A stretch of DNA of 64,000 nt from Orlajensenia stereocauli (lineage in GTDB: Bacteria; Actinomycetota; Actinomycetes; Actinomycetales; Microbacteriaceae): NCBI RefSeq assembly GCF_039548895.1, contig NZ_JBCLVG010000002.1. One strand, written 5' to 3'. This document shows positions 18,272 through 27,103 of this stretch, in pieces (position 1 is the first letter of the stretch; each line of letters opens with the position of its first letter). The position numbers and the translations under genes were made by a program. The notes beneath the pieces are model-generated. The model was not told where the DNA came from, searched no databases, and saw nothing but the letters and a program-made list of their open reading frames with translations.

Positions 18272-19242
18272 GCGGCGGCCCTCCGCTCCGCCGCGCGCTT
18301 GGTGGCGTATGCAGCGGCGGCCTCGCGCACCCAGGCGCCGTCCTCGTGGGCATCGCGTCGGCGCTTCAGGCGCTCGGCGTTCATCGGACCCCGTCCGGCG
18401 AGCACCTCGTTGAACTCGGTCCAGTCGATTTCGCTCATGACGTACCGGCCGCTCGCCTCGTCGAATCGCAGTTCAGGATCGGGCAGCGTGACACCGAGGA
18501 CCTCGGCCTGAGGCACCAGCATGCCGACGAAGCGCTGCCGTAGTTCGTCGTTCGTGAAGCGCTTGATGTTCCACTCCATCGACTGCGCCGAGTTCGGCGA
18601 CTGGTCGTCGGGCGGGCCGAACATCTGCAGGGACGGCCAGTACCACCGGTCGACTGCGTCTTGGGCCATGCGTTGCTGGGCCGGCGTTCCCCGCATGAGT
18701 TCGAGCAGGATCTCGAAGCCCTGCCGCTGGTGGAAGGACTCCTCCTTGCAGATGCGCACCATGGCGCGGCCGTACGGTCCGTACGACGCCCGGCAGAGCG
18801 GCACCTGGTTGCAGATAGCGGCACCGTCGACGAGCCATCCGATCGCGCCCATGTCCGCCCAGGTGGGTGTCGGATAGTTGAAGATCGACGAATACCGCGC
18901 CTTTCCGGCGATGAGCGCGTTCATCATGTCGTCGCGCGTCGTGCCCAGAGTCTGGGCTGCCGAGTAGAGGTAGAGCCCGTGTCCGGCCTCGTCCTGCACC
19001 TTGGCCATCAGGATGGCCTTCCGCTTCAGGCTGGGCGCCCGGGTGATCCAGTTCGCCTCGGGCTGCATCCCGATGATCTCGGAGTGGGCGTGCTGGGAGA
19101 TCTGGCGCACGAGCGTCCTGCGATAGGCATCGGGCATCCAATCGCGCGGCTCGATACGTCCGTCGGCCGCGATGATGGCTCCGAACTGCGCTTCCTCCGG
19201 CGTCGGGTCGCTCGCCACGGCGAGGTCTGCGGGGCTGGTCAT
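18268..19242 (-). CDS. paaA: phenylacetyl-CoA epoxidase catalytic subunit PaaA
   Basis: 324 residues. Carries the di-iron ligands in KVQDEAGHGLYLY (ExxH) and ICKEESFHQRQGFE, plus the substrate-binding features of PaaA such as WYWPSLQMFGP. It inserts one oxygen atom into phenylacetyl-CoA to give the 1,2-epoxide. ATG at 19242 has GAGGAG 6 nt upstream. First gene of paaABCDEG; the promoter and operator at 19271-19318 lie just upstream. Confidence 0.96.
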   Translation of the reverse strand: MTSPADLAVASDPTPEEAQFGAIIAADGRIEPRDWMPDAYRRTLVRQISQHAHSEIIGMQPEANWITRAPSLKRKAILMAKVQDEAGHGLYLYSAAQTLGTTRDDMMNALIAGKARYSSIFNYPTPTWADMGAIGWLVDGAAICNQVPLCRASYGPYGRAMVRICKEESFHQRQGFEILLELMRGTPAQQRMAQDAVDRWYWPSLQMFGPPDDQSPNSAQSMEWNIKRFTNDELRQRFVGMLVPQAEVLGVTLPDPELRFDEASGRYVMSEIDWTEFNEVLAGRGPMNAERLKRRRDAHEDGAWVREAAAAYATKRAAERRAAA

Positions 19243-19268
19243 CGTCGACTCCTCGATCAAGATCGGCT

Positions 19269-19299
19269 TTACTTACCGATCGTTCAGTTAGTATATAAT
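19269..19299 (+). promoter_or_regulatory. predicted promoter of paaI-tetR
   Basis: Consensus -10 TATAAT at 19294-19299 with a TTACTT-like -35 at 19269-19274 (19-bp spacer, on the long side). The operator copy 1 lies within it. Confidence 0.55.
19271..19292. promoter_or_regulatory. PaaR-type operator, copy 1 (paaA / paaI divergent promoters)
   Basis: 22-bp pseudopalindrome with ACCGATCG core (19275-19282) and TTCAGT, flanked by ACT and AGT. It overlaps the predicted start site of the paaA transcript on the minus strand and fills the space between -35 and -10 of the plus-strand paaI promoter, so one bound repressor would shut both. Confidence 0.8.
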
Positions 19300-19318
19300 C
19301 GTTTCCCGCGGTCGGCAA
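19290..19318 (-). promoter_or_regulatory. predicted sigma-A promoter of paaABCDEG
   Basis: On the minus strand: -35 TTGCCG (19313-19318), 17-bp spacer, -10 TATACT (19290-19295). Start point would be near 19283, inside the operator. Confidence 0.7.
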
Positions 19319-19343
19319 TCGGCCCAGCACGACGAGGAGAGCC

Positions 19344-19793
19344 ATGACGGATGCCGGCGCACCGCCTTCCCGGGTGATGATGGAGCGTGATCGCGCCTCG
19401 GCCGCGCTCGGCATGGTCGTGCAGCGCGATGAGCCAGGTCTGGCCGTGGTCTCGATGCTCGTGCGCGACGACATGACCAACGGATTCGGCATCACCCACG
19501 GCGGACTGGTGTTCGCCCTCGCCGACACCGCCTTCGCCATCGCCTGCAATGAAGACGAATCGGTCACGGTGGCGGCCGGCGCCGACATCACCTTCCTGGC
19601 GTCGACCCGAGCGGGCCAGACGCTCATCGCCACCGCTCGGCGCCTCGTGCGGACGGGCCGCACCGGGCTGTACGACGTCTCCGTCGTGGCAGACGACGGC
19701 ACGGCCGTCGCAGAGTTCAGAGGGCGGTCGATATCGACCCGCCGAACCGGCACCGGAACCGCCGCCGACGCCGACGGACCCGAAGCAGGCTGA
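19344..19793 (+). CDS. paaI: hotdog-fold thioesterase PaaI
   Basis: 149 residues, PaaI family. ITHGGLVFALADTAFAIACN with the nucleophilic Asp and AGADITFLAST match the hotdog thioesterases that hydrolyse ring-hydroxylated or stalled phenylacetyl-CoA products and so free CoA when the pathway jams. ATG at 19344 with GAGGAGA upstream. The TetR gene follows after 60 bp, with an operator in the gap. Confidence 0.9.
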   Translation: MTDAGAPPSRVMMERDRASAALGMVVQRDEPGLAVVSMLVRDDMTNGFGITHGGLVFALADTAFAIACNEDESVTVAAGADITFLASTRAGQTLIATARRLVRTGRTGLYDVSVVADDGTAVAEFRGRSISTRRTGTGTAADADGPEAG

Positions 19794-19810
19794 GAGCACC
19801 AGCGACACAG

Positions 19811-19834
19811 TGGTGACCGACCGTTCGGTCACCA
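19811..19834. promoter_or_regulatory. PaaR-type operator, copy 2 (autoregulatory)
   Basis: Near-perfect 24-bp palindrome; only 2 of 24 positions (11 and 14) break symmetry. Arms read TGGTGACCGA and, at the other end, TCGGTCACCA. It ends 19 nt before the TetR start codon and is the most symmetric of the three copies. Confidence 0.82.
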
Positions 19835-19853
19835 CGTGCCACACTGGAACGTG

Positions 19854-20471
19854 ATGACGAGCGACACCGAGAGCCGGCCCGCAGCCGCCCGCCGCGGACG
19901 CCCCGGTTACGACCAGGCGGCCGTGCTCGACGTCGCCGTCGCCGCGTTCAACGAATACGGCTACGACGCGACGTCCATCGCGGTACTGGCCGAGCGCCTC
20001 GGCATCTCGAAGTCGGCGATCTACCACCACTTCTCGTCGAAGGACGCCCTCCTGGAGACCGCACTGGACCGCGCGCTCAGCGCCCTGGAAGGGGTGCTCG
20101 TCTCCGCGGATGCCGCGGCGACCAGCGCGGCGGATCGCCTCGAGCTCGTGCTCCGCGGCGCCGTGCACGTGCTCGTCGATGAGCTCCCCTTCGTCACGCT
20201 GCTGTTGCGCGTGCGCGGGAACACCGACGTGGAGCGGCGAGCGTTGGCCCGCAGGCGCGCCTTCGACCGATCAGTGACCGAGCTCGTGGGCAGGGCACGC
20301 GATGAGGGCTCACTGCGCGCCGACATCGACGTGCGGGTCGTCGAGCGCCTGCTGTTCGGGATGATCAACTCGATCGTCGAGTGGTATCGCCCTGGCGGGC
20401 CCGAGGATGCCGACCAGCTCGCGTCCGACGTCGTGGCGGTCGCACTCGACGGTCTGCGCCAGCGCGCCTGA
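19854..20471 (+). CDS. TetR family repressor of phenylacetate genes (PaaR type)
   Basis: 205 residues. N-terminal helix-turn-helix (VLDVAVAAFNEYGYDATSIA ... AIYHHFSSKDALL) and a helical C-terminal half. ATG at 19854 is chosen; GTG codons at 19836 and 19851 are possible alternatives. Three operator copies with an ACCG-N6-CGGT-like core lie at its own gene, at paaA/paaI and at paaF, which is the pattern known for PaaR-type TetR repressors that respond to phenylacetyl-CoA in actinobacteria. Confidence 0.88.
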   Translation: MTSDTESRPAAARRGRPGYDQAAVLDVAVAAFNEYGYDATSIAVLAERLGISKSAIYHHFSSKDALLETALDRALSALEGVLVSADAAATSAADRLELVLRGAVHVLVDELPFVTLLLRVRGNTDVERRALARRRAFDRSVTELVGRARDEGSLRADIDVRVVERLLFGMINSIVEWYRPGGPEDADQLASDVVAVALDGLRQRA

Positions 20472-20564
20472 ACACCGCCGACCGGACGCATCCGCCGACA
20501 TCGCCTGGTCCGTGGCCGCAGACCTGTCGGCACACGCATCCGTCGGCGAGGCGGCATCCGACCA

Positions 20565-22601
20565 CTAGGCCGCGACCGGCTCCTTGGCGACGAGGGTCAG
20601 CACGTCGTAACTGGCGACCAGCTCGTCGTCCTGGTTGCGCAGCACGGCGTCCCAGCGAACCTCTCCGTAGTCGTCGGTCTCGCGCGGGGTGATCTGCTTG
20701 GCGGTGAGCTCGACGCGGATCGAGTCACCCGGCGATACCGGCGTGACGAAGCGCAGGTTCTCCAACCCGGAGTTGGCGAGCACGGGACCGGGCTCGGGGT
20801 CGACGAAGAGGCCGGCCGCCCACGACACGAGCAGGTACCCATGGGCGACGCGCCCGGGGAAGAAGGGGTTGGCCGCCGCGGCCTCCTCGTCCATGTGGGC
20901 GTAGAAGGTGTCGCCGGTGAATCGGGCGAAGGTCTCGATATCGTCGAGGCTCACCACGCGCGAGCCCGACACCACCTGGTCGCCGATGACGAGCTCGGCC
21001 AGGCTCTTCCGGAACGGATGCCGCCCGCCCGACCGTGACGCGGCCCCAGCATGCCAGATGCCCGTCAGCGCGGTCAGCATCTCGGGAGAACCCTGGACGG
21101 CCGTGCGCTGCATGTGGTGCAGCACCGCGCGGATTCCGCCGAGCTCCTCCCCACCGCCTGCTCGTCCCGGTCCACCGTGCACGAGTTGGGGAAGCGGGGA
21201 ACCGTGCCCGGTCGAAGACCGCGCGTCGTCGCGGTCGAGCAGCAGCACGCGCCCGTTGAAGGCGGAGATGCGCCCGGCCAGCTCGGCGGCGATGGCCGTG
21301 TCGTGGGTGGCGATGCTCGTCACCAGCGATCCACCCCCGCGCGCCACCAGCTGGGCCGCCTCGTCGAGGCTCTCGTAGCCGATGATCGACGACACCGGCC
21401 CGAAGGCCTCGATCGAGTGGACGGCGTCATCCGTCGTGTCCTCGAAGCGCAGCAGCATCGGGGAGACGAACGCTCCGGGTCCCGGGTCGGCCGCACCGGT
21501 GCCGATCACCAGCTCGCCGCCGGCCTCGACGAGGCGCCCGACCTGTCGCAGCACCTCATCGCGCTGCTCGAGCGAGGCGAGCGGGCCCATTGTCACGCCA
21601 CCGGTGCGCGGATCGCCGACGACGACGCGCTCGACGATGCGAGAGCGCACGGCATCGATCACCGCATCGACGGATGCCGCAGGCACGATCGCCCGGCGGA
21701 TGGCGGTGCACTTCTGTCCGGCCTTCGCGGTCAGCTCCGAGACGAGCTGGCGCACGTAGGCGTCGAACTCGGGCGTGCCGGCACCGGCATCCGTTCCGAG
21801 GATGGAGGCGTTGATGGAGTCGGTCTCACTCGTGAACCGCACCCCGCCGGTCTGCACCGAGTCGTGGGAGCGCAGGCGTTCAGCGGTCGACGCGCTGCCC
21901 GTGAATGCGACGAGGTCTCCGAGTCGCAGGTGATCGAACAGGTCGGGAACGCTGCCGGAGACGAGCTGCAGCGACCCGGCGGGCAGCAGGCCCGACTCGT
22001 CGAGGATGCGGACGAACGCCTCCGCGAGGTACCCGGTCGGCGTGGCGGGCTTCACCAGCGACGGTACGCCGGCGAGGAACGCCGGAGCGAACTTCTCGAG
22101 CGAACCCCACACCGGGAAGTTGAACGCGTTGATCTGCACGGCGACGCCGGGCAGGCGGGTGTAGATGTGCCGCCCGAGGAACGAGCCGTCCTTCGAGAGC
22201 TGCTCGACGGCGCCATCGACGTAGACCTGCGTATTCGGCAGCTCGCGACGACCCTTCGACGAGTAGGTGAAGAGCACCCCGATGCCGCCGTCGATGTCGA
22301 CCCAGGAGTCGGCCTTCGTCGCGCCGGTGCGCGCCGAGATCTCGTAGAGCTCGGCCTTCCGCTCGGTGAGGGCGAGCGCCATCTGCTTGAGCAGCACGGC
22401 GCGCTGGTGGAAGGTGAGCGCACCCAAGCCGGTCTGCCCGGTGGTGCGGGCGTACTCGAGAGCGGCCGCGAGGTCGAGCCCAGCGGTCGAGACCTGCGTG
22501 ACAGTCTCCCCTGTCGACGCGTCGCGTACCGCCGTCGCTCCGTCGGCGCTGGCGGGCGTCCACCACGCTCCATTCACGAAACTCGGCAGGATGGCGGTCA
22601 T
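20565..22601 (-). CDS. paaZ: bifunctional oxepin-CoA hydrolase / 3-oxo-5,6-dehydrosuberyl-CoA semialdehyde dehydrogenase PaaZ
   Basis: 678 residues. N-terminal aldehyde dehydrogenase (about 1-520) with catalytic Cys in AGQKCTAIRRA and general-base Glu in FTSETDSIN; C-terminal MaoC-like hotdog hydratase (about 530-678) with FTGDTFYAHMDEEAA and GRVAHGY. The hydratase opens the oxepin ring and the dehydrogenase oxidises the resulting aldehyde. ATG at 22601 overlaps the paaH stop. Length matches the E. coli protein (681). Confidence 0.95.
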   Translation of the reverse strand: MTAILPSFVNGAWWTPASADGATAVRDASTGETVTQVSTAGLDLAAALEYARTTGQTGLGALTFHQRAVLLKQMALALTERKAELYEISARTGATKADSWVDIDGGIGVLFTYSSKGRRELPNTQVYVDGAVEQLSKDGSFLGRHIYTRLPGVAVQINAFNFPVWGSLEKFAPAFLAGVPSLVKPATPTGYLAEAFVRILDESGLLPAGSLQLVSGSVPDLFDHLRLGDLVAFTGSASTAERLRSHDSVQTGGVRFTSETDSINASILGTDAGAGTPEFDAYVRQLVSELTAKAGQKCTAIRRAIVPAASVDAVIDAVRSRIVERVVVGDPRTGGVTMGPLASLEQRDEVLRQVGRLVEAGGELVIGTGAADPGPGAFVSPMLLRFEDTTDDAVHSIEAFGPVSSIIGYESLDEAAQLVARGGGSLVTSIATHDTAIAAELAGRISAFNGRVLLLDRDDARSSTGHGSPLPQLVHGGPGRAGGGEELGGIRAVLHHMQRTAVQGSPEMLTALTGIWHAGAASRSGGRHPFRKSLAELVIGDQVVSGSRVVSLDDIETFARFTGDTFYAHMDEEAAAANPFFPGRVAHGYLLVSWAAGLFVDPEPGPVLANSGLENLRFVTPVSPGDSIRVELTAKQITPRETDDYGEVRWDAVLRNQDDELVASYDVLTLVAKEPVAA

Positions 22602-23479
22602 CGGATCTCCTTCTCTCCGTCGGTCCAGGCGTAGAAGCCCTCGCCGGTCTTTCGGCCGAGCTTGCCCTCTGCGACGAGGCGGCGCAGCAGCGCGGGCGGT
22701 TCGAAGCGAGGTCCGAGCTGGCCATGCAGGTATTCGGCGATCCCGAGCCGCACGTCGAGTCCGACGAGGTCGGTGGTCTCGAGCGGGCCGACCGGATGCC
22801 GGTACCCGAGGGTCATCGCGGCGTCGATGTCGGCGGCCGACGCAACGCCGTCCTCGAGCAGGCGGATCGCCTCGAGGCCGAGCGCGACACCGAGACGCGA
22901 CGACGCGAAGCCCGGGGCGTCGCGCACCGTGACCGCGGACTTTCCGAGCGCGCCCACCCAGTCGACGGCGCGGGAGGCGAGGGCGGCATCCGTGGCCGTT
23001 CCGACCACGATCTCGACCAGCCTCGACGCCGGCACCGGATTGAAGAAGTGCAGTCCGATGAAGCGTGCGGGGCGTTCGAGCTCGTCGGCGAGCGCGTCGA
23101 TCGAGATGGACGAGGTGTTGCTCGCGATGGCGGCGCCGGGCGCGACCACGGTCTCGACGCGACGGAGCGCCGTGCGCTTCAGGTCGAAGTCCTCCGGCAC
23201 GGCTTCGATCACGAGGCCGGCATCGGCGAAGGCCGCGGCATCGGTCGTGGAGCTGACTGCAGCCGCCAGCATGGGCAGCGGTGACGTCGTCACGCCGCGC
23301 GCCACGCTCGCGTCGAGGGAGGCGAGGATGCGGTCGGCAGCGGCCTCGGCCGCGGCGTCGTCGCGCTCGACCACGACGACGCGGCATCCGGCCAGCACGA
23401 AGGCATGGGCGATGCCGGCACCCATGCGCCCGCCGCCGAGCACGCCGACGACGCCGGGGAGGCCCGGGGTGGCGCTCAT
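22598..23479 (-). CDS. paaH: 3-hydroxyacyl-CoA dehydrogenase PaaH
   Basis: 293 residues. Rossmann motif GVLGGGRMGAGIAHAFVLAG at the N-terminus, catalytic His in GLHFFNPVP, then a C-terminal dimerisation domain with GYRHPVGPLETTDLVGLD. It oxidises the 3-hydroxyadipyl-CoA made by PaaF. Contains one C-terminal HCDH domain only, as in short single-domain forms. ATG overlaps the paaF stop. Confidence 0.93.
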   Translation of the reverse strand: MSATPGLPGVVGVLGGGRMGAGIAHAFVLAGCRVVVVERDDAAAEAAADRILASLDASVARGVTTSPLPMLAAAVSSTTDAAAFADAGLVIEAVPEDFDLKRTALRRVETVVAPGAAIASNTSSISIDALADELERPARFIGLHFFNPVPASRLVEIVVGTATDAALASRAVDWVGALGKSAVTVRDAPGFASSRLGVALGLEAIRLLEDGVASAADIDAAMTLGYRHPVGPLETTDLVGLDVRLGIAEYLHGQLGPRFEPPALLRRLVAEGKLGRKTGEGFYAWTDGEKEIR

Positions 23480-24207
23480 CGCTTGCGCCGCTCGAGGAAG
23501 TCCGTCATGCGGCGCTCCTTCTCCGGGCTCTCGAAGAGCACGGCCTGCAACTCGAGGTCGATCTCGGGATGACCGTCACGGGGCGCGGCGATGGCGCGCT
23601 TCATCGCGATGGTGGCGGCGCGGTCGTGCGCGGAGATGCTGTCGGCGATGGCGTGTGCGGCCCCGAGCAGGTCAGCCGGGTCGTGCAATGACGAGACCAG
23701 GCCGATCGCGAGCGCCTCGGGGGCATCGATGATGCGGCCGGTGAGCAGAAGCTCGCTCGCCCGGGCCTGCCCGACGATCTCGGGCAGCCGCCAGGAGGCC
23801 CCGGCGGCGGCGATGATGCCGAGCCCGGTCTCGGGATTGCCGAACCGCGCCGTCGTCGAGGCAATGCGCACGTCGGCGGCGTAGGCGAGTTCGGCCCCGC
23901 CGCCGAGCGCGTAGCCGTCGACGGCCGCGATGACCGGGAGGTCGAGCCTGGCGATGCGGATGAAGGCGTGGGCGTTGATGCCGGCACGGGCATCGGCAGC
24001 TCGCCGCTCGCGCAGTTCGGCGATGTCCGCGCCCGAGGCGAACACGCCGCCGGCGCCCGAGATGATCAGGACGCGCGGATGCCGCTCCAGTTCGGCGCAG
24101 AGAGTGTGCAGTGCGTCGATGGTGTCCTGGCCGATCGCATTGCGACGCTCCGGCCGGTCGAGCGTGGCCACGACGCGGTCCTCGAGGTATTCGACGGCGA
24201 CGCTCAC
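23476..24207 (-). CDS. paaF: enoyl-CoA hydratase PaaF
   Basis: 243-residue crotonase-fold hydratase. Both catalytic glutamates are present, in GGGAELAYAADVRIAS and GNPETGLGIIAAAG, which fits a 2,3-dehydroadipyl-CoA hydratase (PaaF) rather than the PaaG isomerase at 14665. GTG start at 24207 with GGAG 9 nt upstream. First gene of the paaFHZ operon, whose promoter carries operator copy 3. Confidence 0.88.
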   Translation of the reverse strand: MSVAVEYLEDRVVATLDRPERRNAIGQDTIDALHTLCAELERHPRVLIISGAGGVFASGADIAELRERRAADARAGINAHAFIRIARLDLPVIAAVDGYALGGGAELAYAADVRIASTTARFGNPETGLGIIAAAGASWRLPEIVGQARASELLLTGRIIDAPEALAIGLVSSLHDPADLLGAAHAIADSISAHDRAATIAMKRAIAAPRDGHPEIDLELQAVLFESPEKERRMTDFLERRKR

Positions 24208-24301
24208 GGCAGCAGCTCCACGACGAGAAGGGCCTCGGGCATGCTCGCTCCCATCGGTGTCGGCTTCGTTGCGTCGCGGTGATCGGATCGTCTCACTATT
24301 T

Positions 24302-24326
24302 AGTGACCGATCGTTCAGACAGTATA
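24302..24326 (-). promoter_or_regulatory. PaaR-type operator copy 3 with -10 box of paaFHZ promoter
   Basis: ACCGATCGTTCAG at 24306-24318 repeats the core of copy 1 exactly, and in both the minus-strand -10 TATACT follows at the same spacing (here 24321-24326). The start point would fall in the operator, leaving a 5' leader of about 105 nt before the paaF GTG. No good -35 is seen. Confidence 0.75.
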
Positions 24327-24407
24327 TGACGGCATGAGCCGGCGCGATGGGTCACCGCTGTGCGGCCCGGATCACGACCGGGTGAAACGAGCAGCGCTCC
24401 GACCCGC

Positions 24408-24842
24408 TCAGATCGCGTCGAAGTCCTCGAAGATGAGCGCCGTCTTGGTCGAGCGCACCCCCGGGATGGCCTGCAGCTCCTCGAGGACGACGCGCCGGAG
24501 GTCGCCGTTGTTGCGAGCACGCACCAGCAGTATGGCGTCGAAGTCGCCGCCGACCAGGGCGATGTGTTCGACTTCGGCGATCTGCGACAGCCGCTCGCGA
24601 GTATCCTGCCAGGCCGTCTGGTCGAGAGTGAGGGTGACGTACGCCGAGGAGTGCTGCCCGGAGAGCACCGGGTCGACCCGGGCGCCGAACCCCTGGATCA
24701 CCTTGGACTCGACCAGACGGTTGACCCTGACGTACGCGTTCGCGCGAGAGATGTGGGTGGTCGCCGCGATGGCACTCACCGACGCCCGGCCGTCCCTGCG
24801 CAGTTCCTGCAGGATGCGGTGGTCCAGATCGTCCAGCTCCAT
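24408..24842 (-). CDS. Lrp/AsnC family transcriptional regulator
   Basis: 144 residues: N-terminal AsnC-type helix-turn-helix (LDDLDHRILQELRRDGRASV) and C-terminal RAM/ligand domain ending in TALIFEDFD. Divergent from the branched-chain oxoacid dehydrogenase operon, with 159 bp between the start codons, the usual layout for BkdR-like regulators that sense branched-chain amino acids. The direct repeat GTGACT with 16-bp period and an AGTC-N6-GACT element lie in that gap and may be its sites. Confidence 0.9.
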   Translation of the reverse strand: MELDDLDHRILQELRRDGRASVSAIAATTHISRANAYVRVNRLVESKVIQGFGARVDPVLSGQHSSAYVTLTLDQTAWQDTRERLSQIAEVEHIALVGGDFDAILLVRARNNGDLRRVVLEELQAIPGVRSTKTALIFEDFDAI

Positions 24843-25001
24843 GGGCTACGGCTCCTCGTTCTGCGGGTCGGCGTCAGACTGATCGTAGCGAGTATCGAGG
24901 TTCTGAGAGCAGAAAGTCCAGCGTGACTCGCTCGGCTTGTGACTTGTGGGGGGAAAGCGCATCCTGAACGACAGAGCGTCCATCACGTCAACGGAGACTG
25001 A

Positions 25002-26090
25002 ATGACCGACTTCCTCCCTCGGGAGACCCCTGTGCAGCTGGTCGACGCGACCGGTGCCCACAGCGCGGACTCGTACTACCCGACGCCGGCGCCTGACGAT
25101 CTGGTCGACGGCTACCGCTCGCTCGTCATCGGACGCCGTGTGAACGACCAGTGCAACGCGTTGGTGCGCCAGGGCCGCCTCGCGGTCTACCCCTCCTCCC
25201 ACGGCCAGGAGGCCTGTCAGGTCGCGGCAGTACGGGTTCTCGATGCCGACGACTGGCTGTTCCCGACCTACCGGGACACGGTGGCCGTGCTGCTGAAGGG
25301 CGTGGAACCGGCCGAGGCGACGCTCATGCTGAAGGGGGACTGGCACGGCGGCTACGACCCGCACGTGCACAACGTGGCCCCACAGGCGACGCCCCTCGCC
25401 ACGCAGTTGCTCCACGCCGTCGGCTTCGCCCACGCCGCAGTCCTCAAGGGCGAGAACACCGTCGTCCTCGCCATGTGCGGCGATGGGGCCACCAGCGAGG
25501 GCGACTTCCACGAGGCGCTCAACTTCGCGGCCGTGTTCCACCTCCCGGTGGTCTTCTTCGTGCAGAACAACGGCTTCGCCATCTCGGTGCCGCTCTCCCG
25601 CCAGAGCGCAGCCGAATCGCTCGCACACAAGGCGATCGGCTACGGGATGCCCGGCGAGCGGGTGGACGGCAACGACCTGGCCGCACTCCTCGCCGTGCTC
25701 GGGACCGCAGTGGATCGTGCCCGCACCGGCGGAGGGCCGACGCTCGTCGAGGCGCACACGTACAGGATGCAGGCCCACACCAACGCCGACGACGACACCC
25801 GCTACCGCGACAGTTCCGAGGTGCGCGCCTGGGCCGACCGCGACCCGCTCCTCCGGCTGCGCACCCACCTCCGCCGGGACGGGCTGCTCACGGACGAGTC
25901 CGAAGCGGCCTTCACCGCCGCTGCCGACGAGATCGCCGCGACCCTGCGCGACGCCCTCAACACCGACGCGCAACTCGATCCGGAAGACCTGTTCCGTTTC
26001 GTCTACGCGACCCGCACCCCCCAGCTCGAGGAGCAGTCCGCGCTGCTCGACGGCGAGTTGGGGCGCACCGGCCAGGAGGCGCGGGCATGA
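25002..26090 (+). CDS. bkdA: branched-chain 2-oxoacid dehydrogenase E1 alpha subunit
   Basis: 362 residues. Thiamine-diphosphate motif GDGATSEGDFHEALNFAAVF ending VQNNGF, the YPSSHGQEACQVAA entry and DDTRYRDSSEV phosphoryl-loop region match BCKDH/PDH E1 alpha. It decarboxylates the 2-oxoacids of Val, Leu and Ile. ATG at 25002 with GGAG upstream; the next gene overlaps by 4 bp. Divergence from a Lrp-type regulator favours branched-chain over pyruvate substrate. Confidence 0.92.
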   Translation: MTDFLPRETPVQLVDATGAHSADSYYPTPAPDDLVDGYRSLVIGRRVNDQCNALVRQGRLAVYPSSHGQEACQVAAVRVLDADDWLFPTYRDTVAVLLKGVEPAEATLMLKGDWHGGYDPHVHNVAPQATPLATQLLHAVGFAHAAVLKGENTVVLAMCGDGATSEGDFHEALNFAAVFHLPVVFFVQNNGFAISVPLSRQSAAESLAHKAIGYGMPGERVDGNDLAALLAVLGTAVDRARTGGGPTLVEAHTYRMQAHTNADDDTRYRDSSEVRAWADRDPLLRLRTHLRRDGLLTDESEAAFTAAADEIAATLRDALNTDAQLDPEDLFRFVYATRTPQLEEQSALLDGELGRTGQEARA

Positions 26091-27103
26091 CGATGATCCA
26101 GGACAGGCCGATGGCCGCATCCGCCAGCCGCGAGACCATGACGATGGCCGCTGCCGTGAACCGGGCTCTCGCCGACGCCATGGCCGACGACGACAGCGTT
26201 CTCGTGTTCGGCGAGGACGTGGGCGCCCTCGGCGGCGTCTTCCGCGTGACCGACGGGCTCACCGCGCGCTTCGGCGAGCGCCGCTGCTTCGACACCCCCC
26301 TCGCCGAGGCCGGCATCATGGGCATGGCGGTCGGGATGGCGATGAACGGGATGCGTCCTGTCGTCGAGATGCAGTTCGACGCCTTCGCCTATCCGGCCTT
26401 CGAGCAGGTCGTCAGCCACGTGGCCAAGATGGGCAACCGCACGCGCGGCCGGGTGCGAATGCCCGTGGTCATCCGCATCCCGTACGGCGGAGGCATCGGA
26501 GGGGTCGAGCACCACTGCGATTCCTCGGAGTCCTACTACGTGCACACACCCGGGCTGCTGGTGGTGGCCCCGGCCACCCCACAGGATGCCTACAGCCTGC
26601 TGCGCTCCGCGATCCGCAGTCCCGATCCGGTGGTCTTCCTCGAACCCAAGAAGCTGTACTGGGCGAAGGGCGAGGTCGACACCTCGCTGGAGGTCCCGAT
26701 CGGGGCCGCACACGTGATCCGTGCCGGAACCGACGCCACCCTCATCGCCTACGGGACCTCGGTGCCGATAGCCCTGGCCGCGGCCGACGCCGCCGAGGAG
26801 GAAGGGCGCAGCCTCCAGGTGGTGGATCTGCGCAGTCTCACGCCCTATGACGATGCCACCGTCGATGCGGCCGTTCGCTCCACCGGCCGCGCCGTCGTGA
26901 TCGCCGAGGCTCCGGGCTTCGCGAGCGTCTCGTCGGAGATCGCCGCGCGGGTGTCGGAGCGGTGCTTCTCCTGGCTCGAGGCGCCGGTGCGCCGAGTGAC
27001 GGGGTTCGACGTCCCGTTCGCGCCGCCGAAGCTCGAGCGGTACTACCTTCCCGACGTCGACCGCGTGCTCGACGCCGTCGACACCCTCAACTGGGACGCC
27101 TGA
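26087..27103 (+). CDS. bkdB: branched-chain 2-oxoacid dehydrogenase E1 beta subunit
   Basis: 338 residues. VFGEDVGALGGVFRVTDGL, DTPLAEAGIMGMAVGMAMNG and EMQFDAFAYPAFEQ are E1 beta signatures. It completes the thiamine site with E1 alpha. ATG overlaps the E1 alpha stop (ATGA), with GGAGG 7 nt upstream; the start of E2 overlaps its own stop. Confidence 0.93.
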   Translation: MTMIQDRPMAASASRETMTMAAAVNRALADAMADDDSVLVFGEDVGALGGVFRVTDGLTARFGERRCFDTPLAEAGIMGMAVGMAMNGMRPVVEMQFDAFAYPAFEQVVSHVAKMGNRTRGRVRMPVVIRIPYGGGIGGVEHHCDSSESYYVHTPGLLVVAPATPQDAYSLLRSAIRSPDPVVFLEPKKLYWAKGEVDTSLEVPIGAAHVIRAGTDATLIAYGTSVPIALAAADAAEEEGRSLQVVDLRSLTPYDDATVDAAVRSTGRAVVIAEAPGFASVSSEIAARVSERCFSWLEAPVRRVTGFDVPFAPPKLERYYLPDVDRVLDAVDTLNWDA

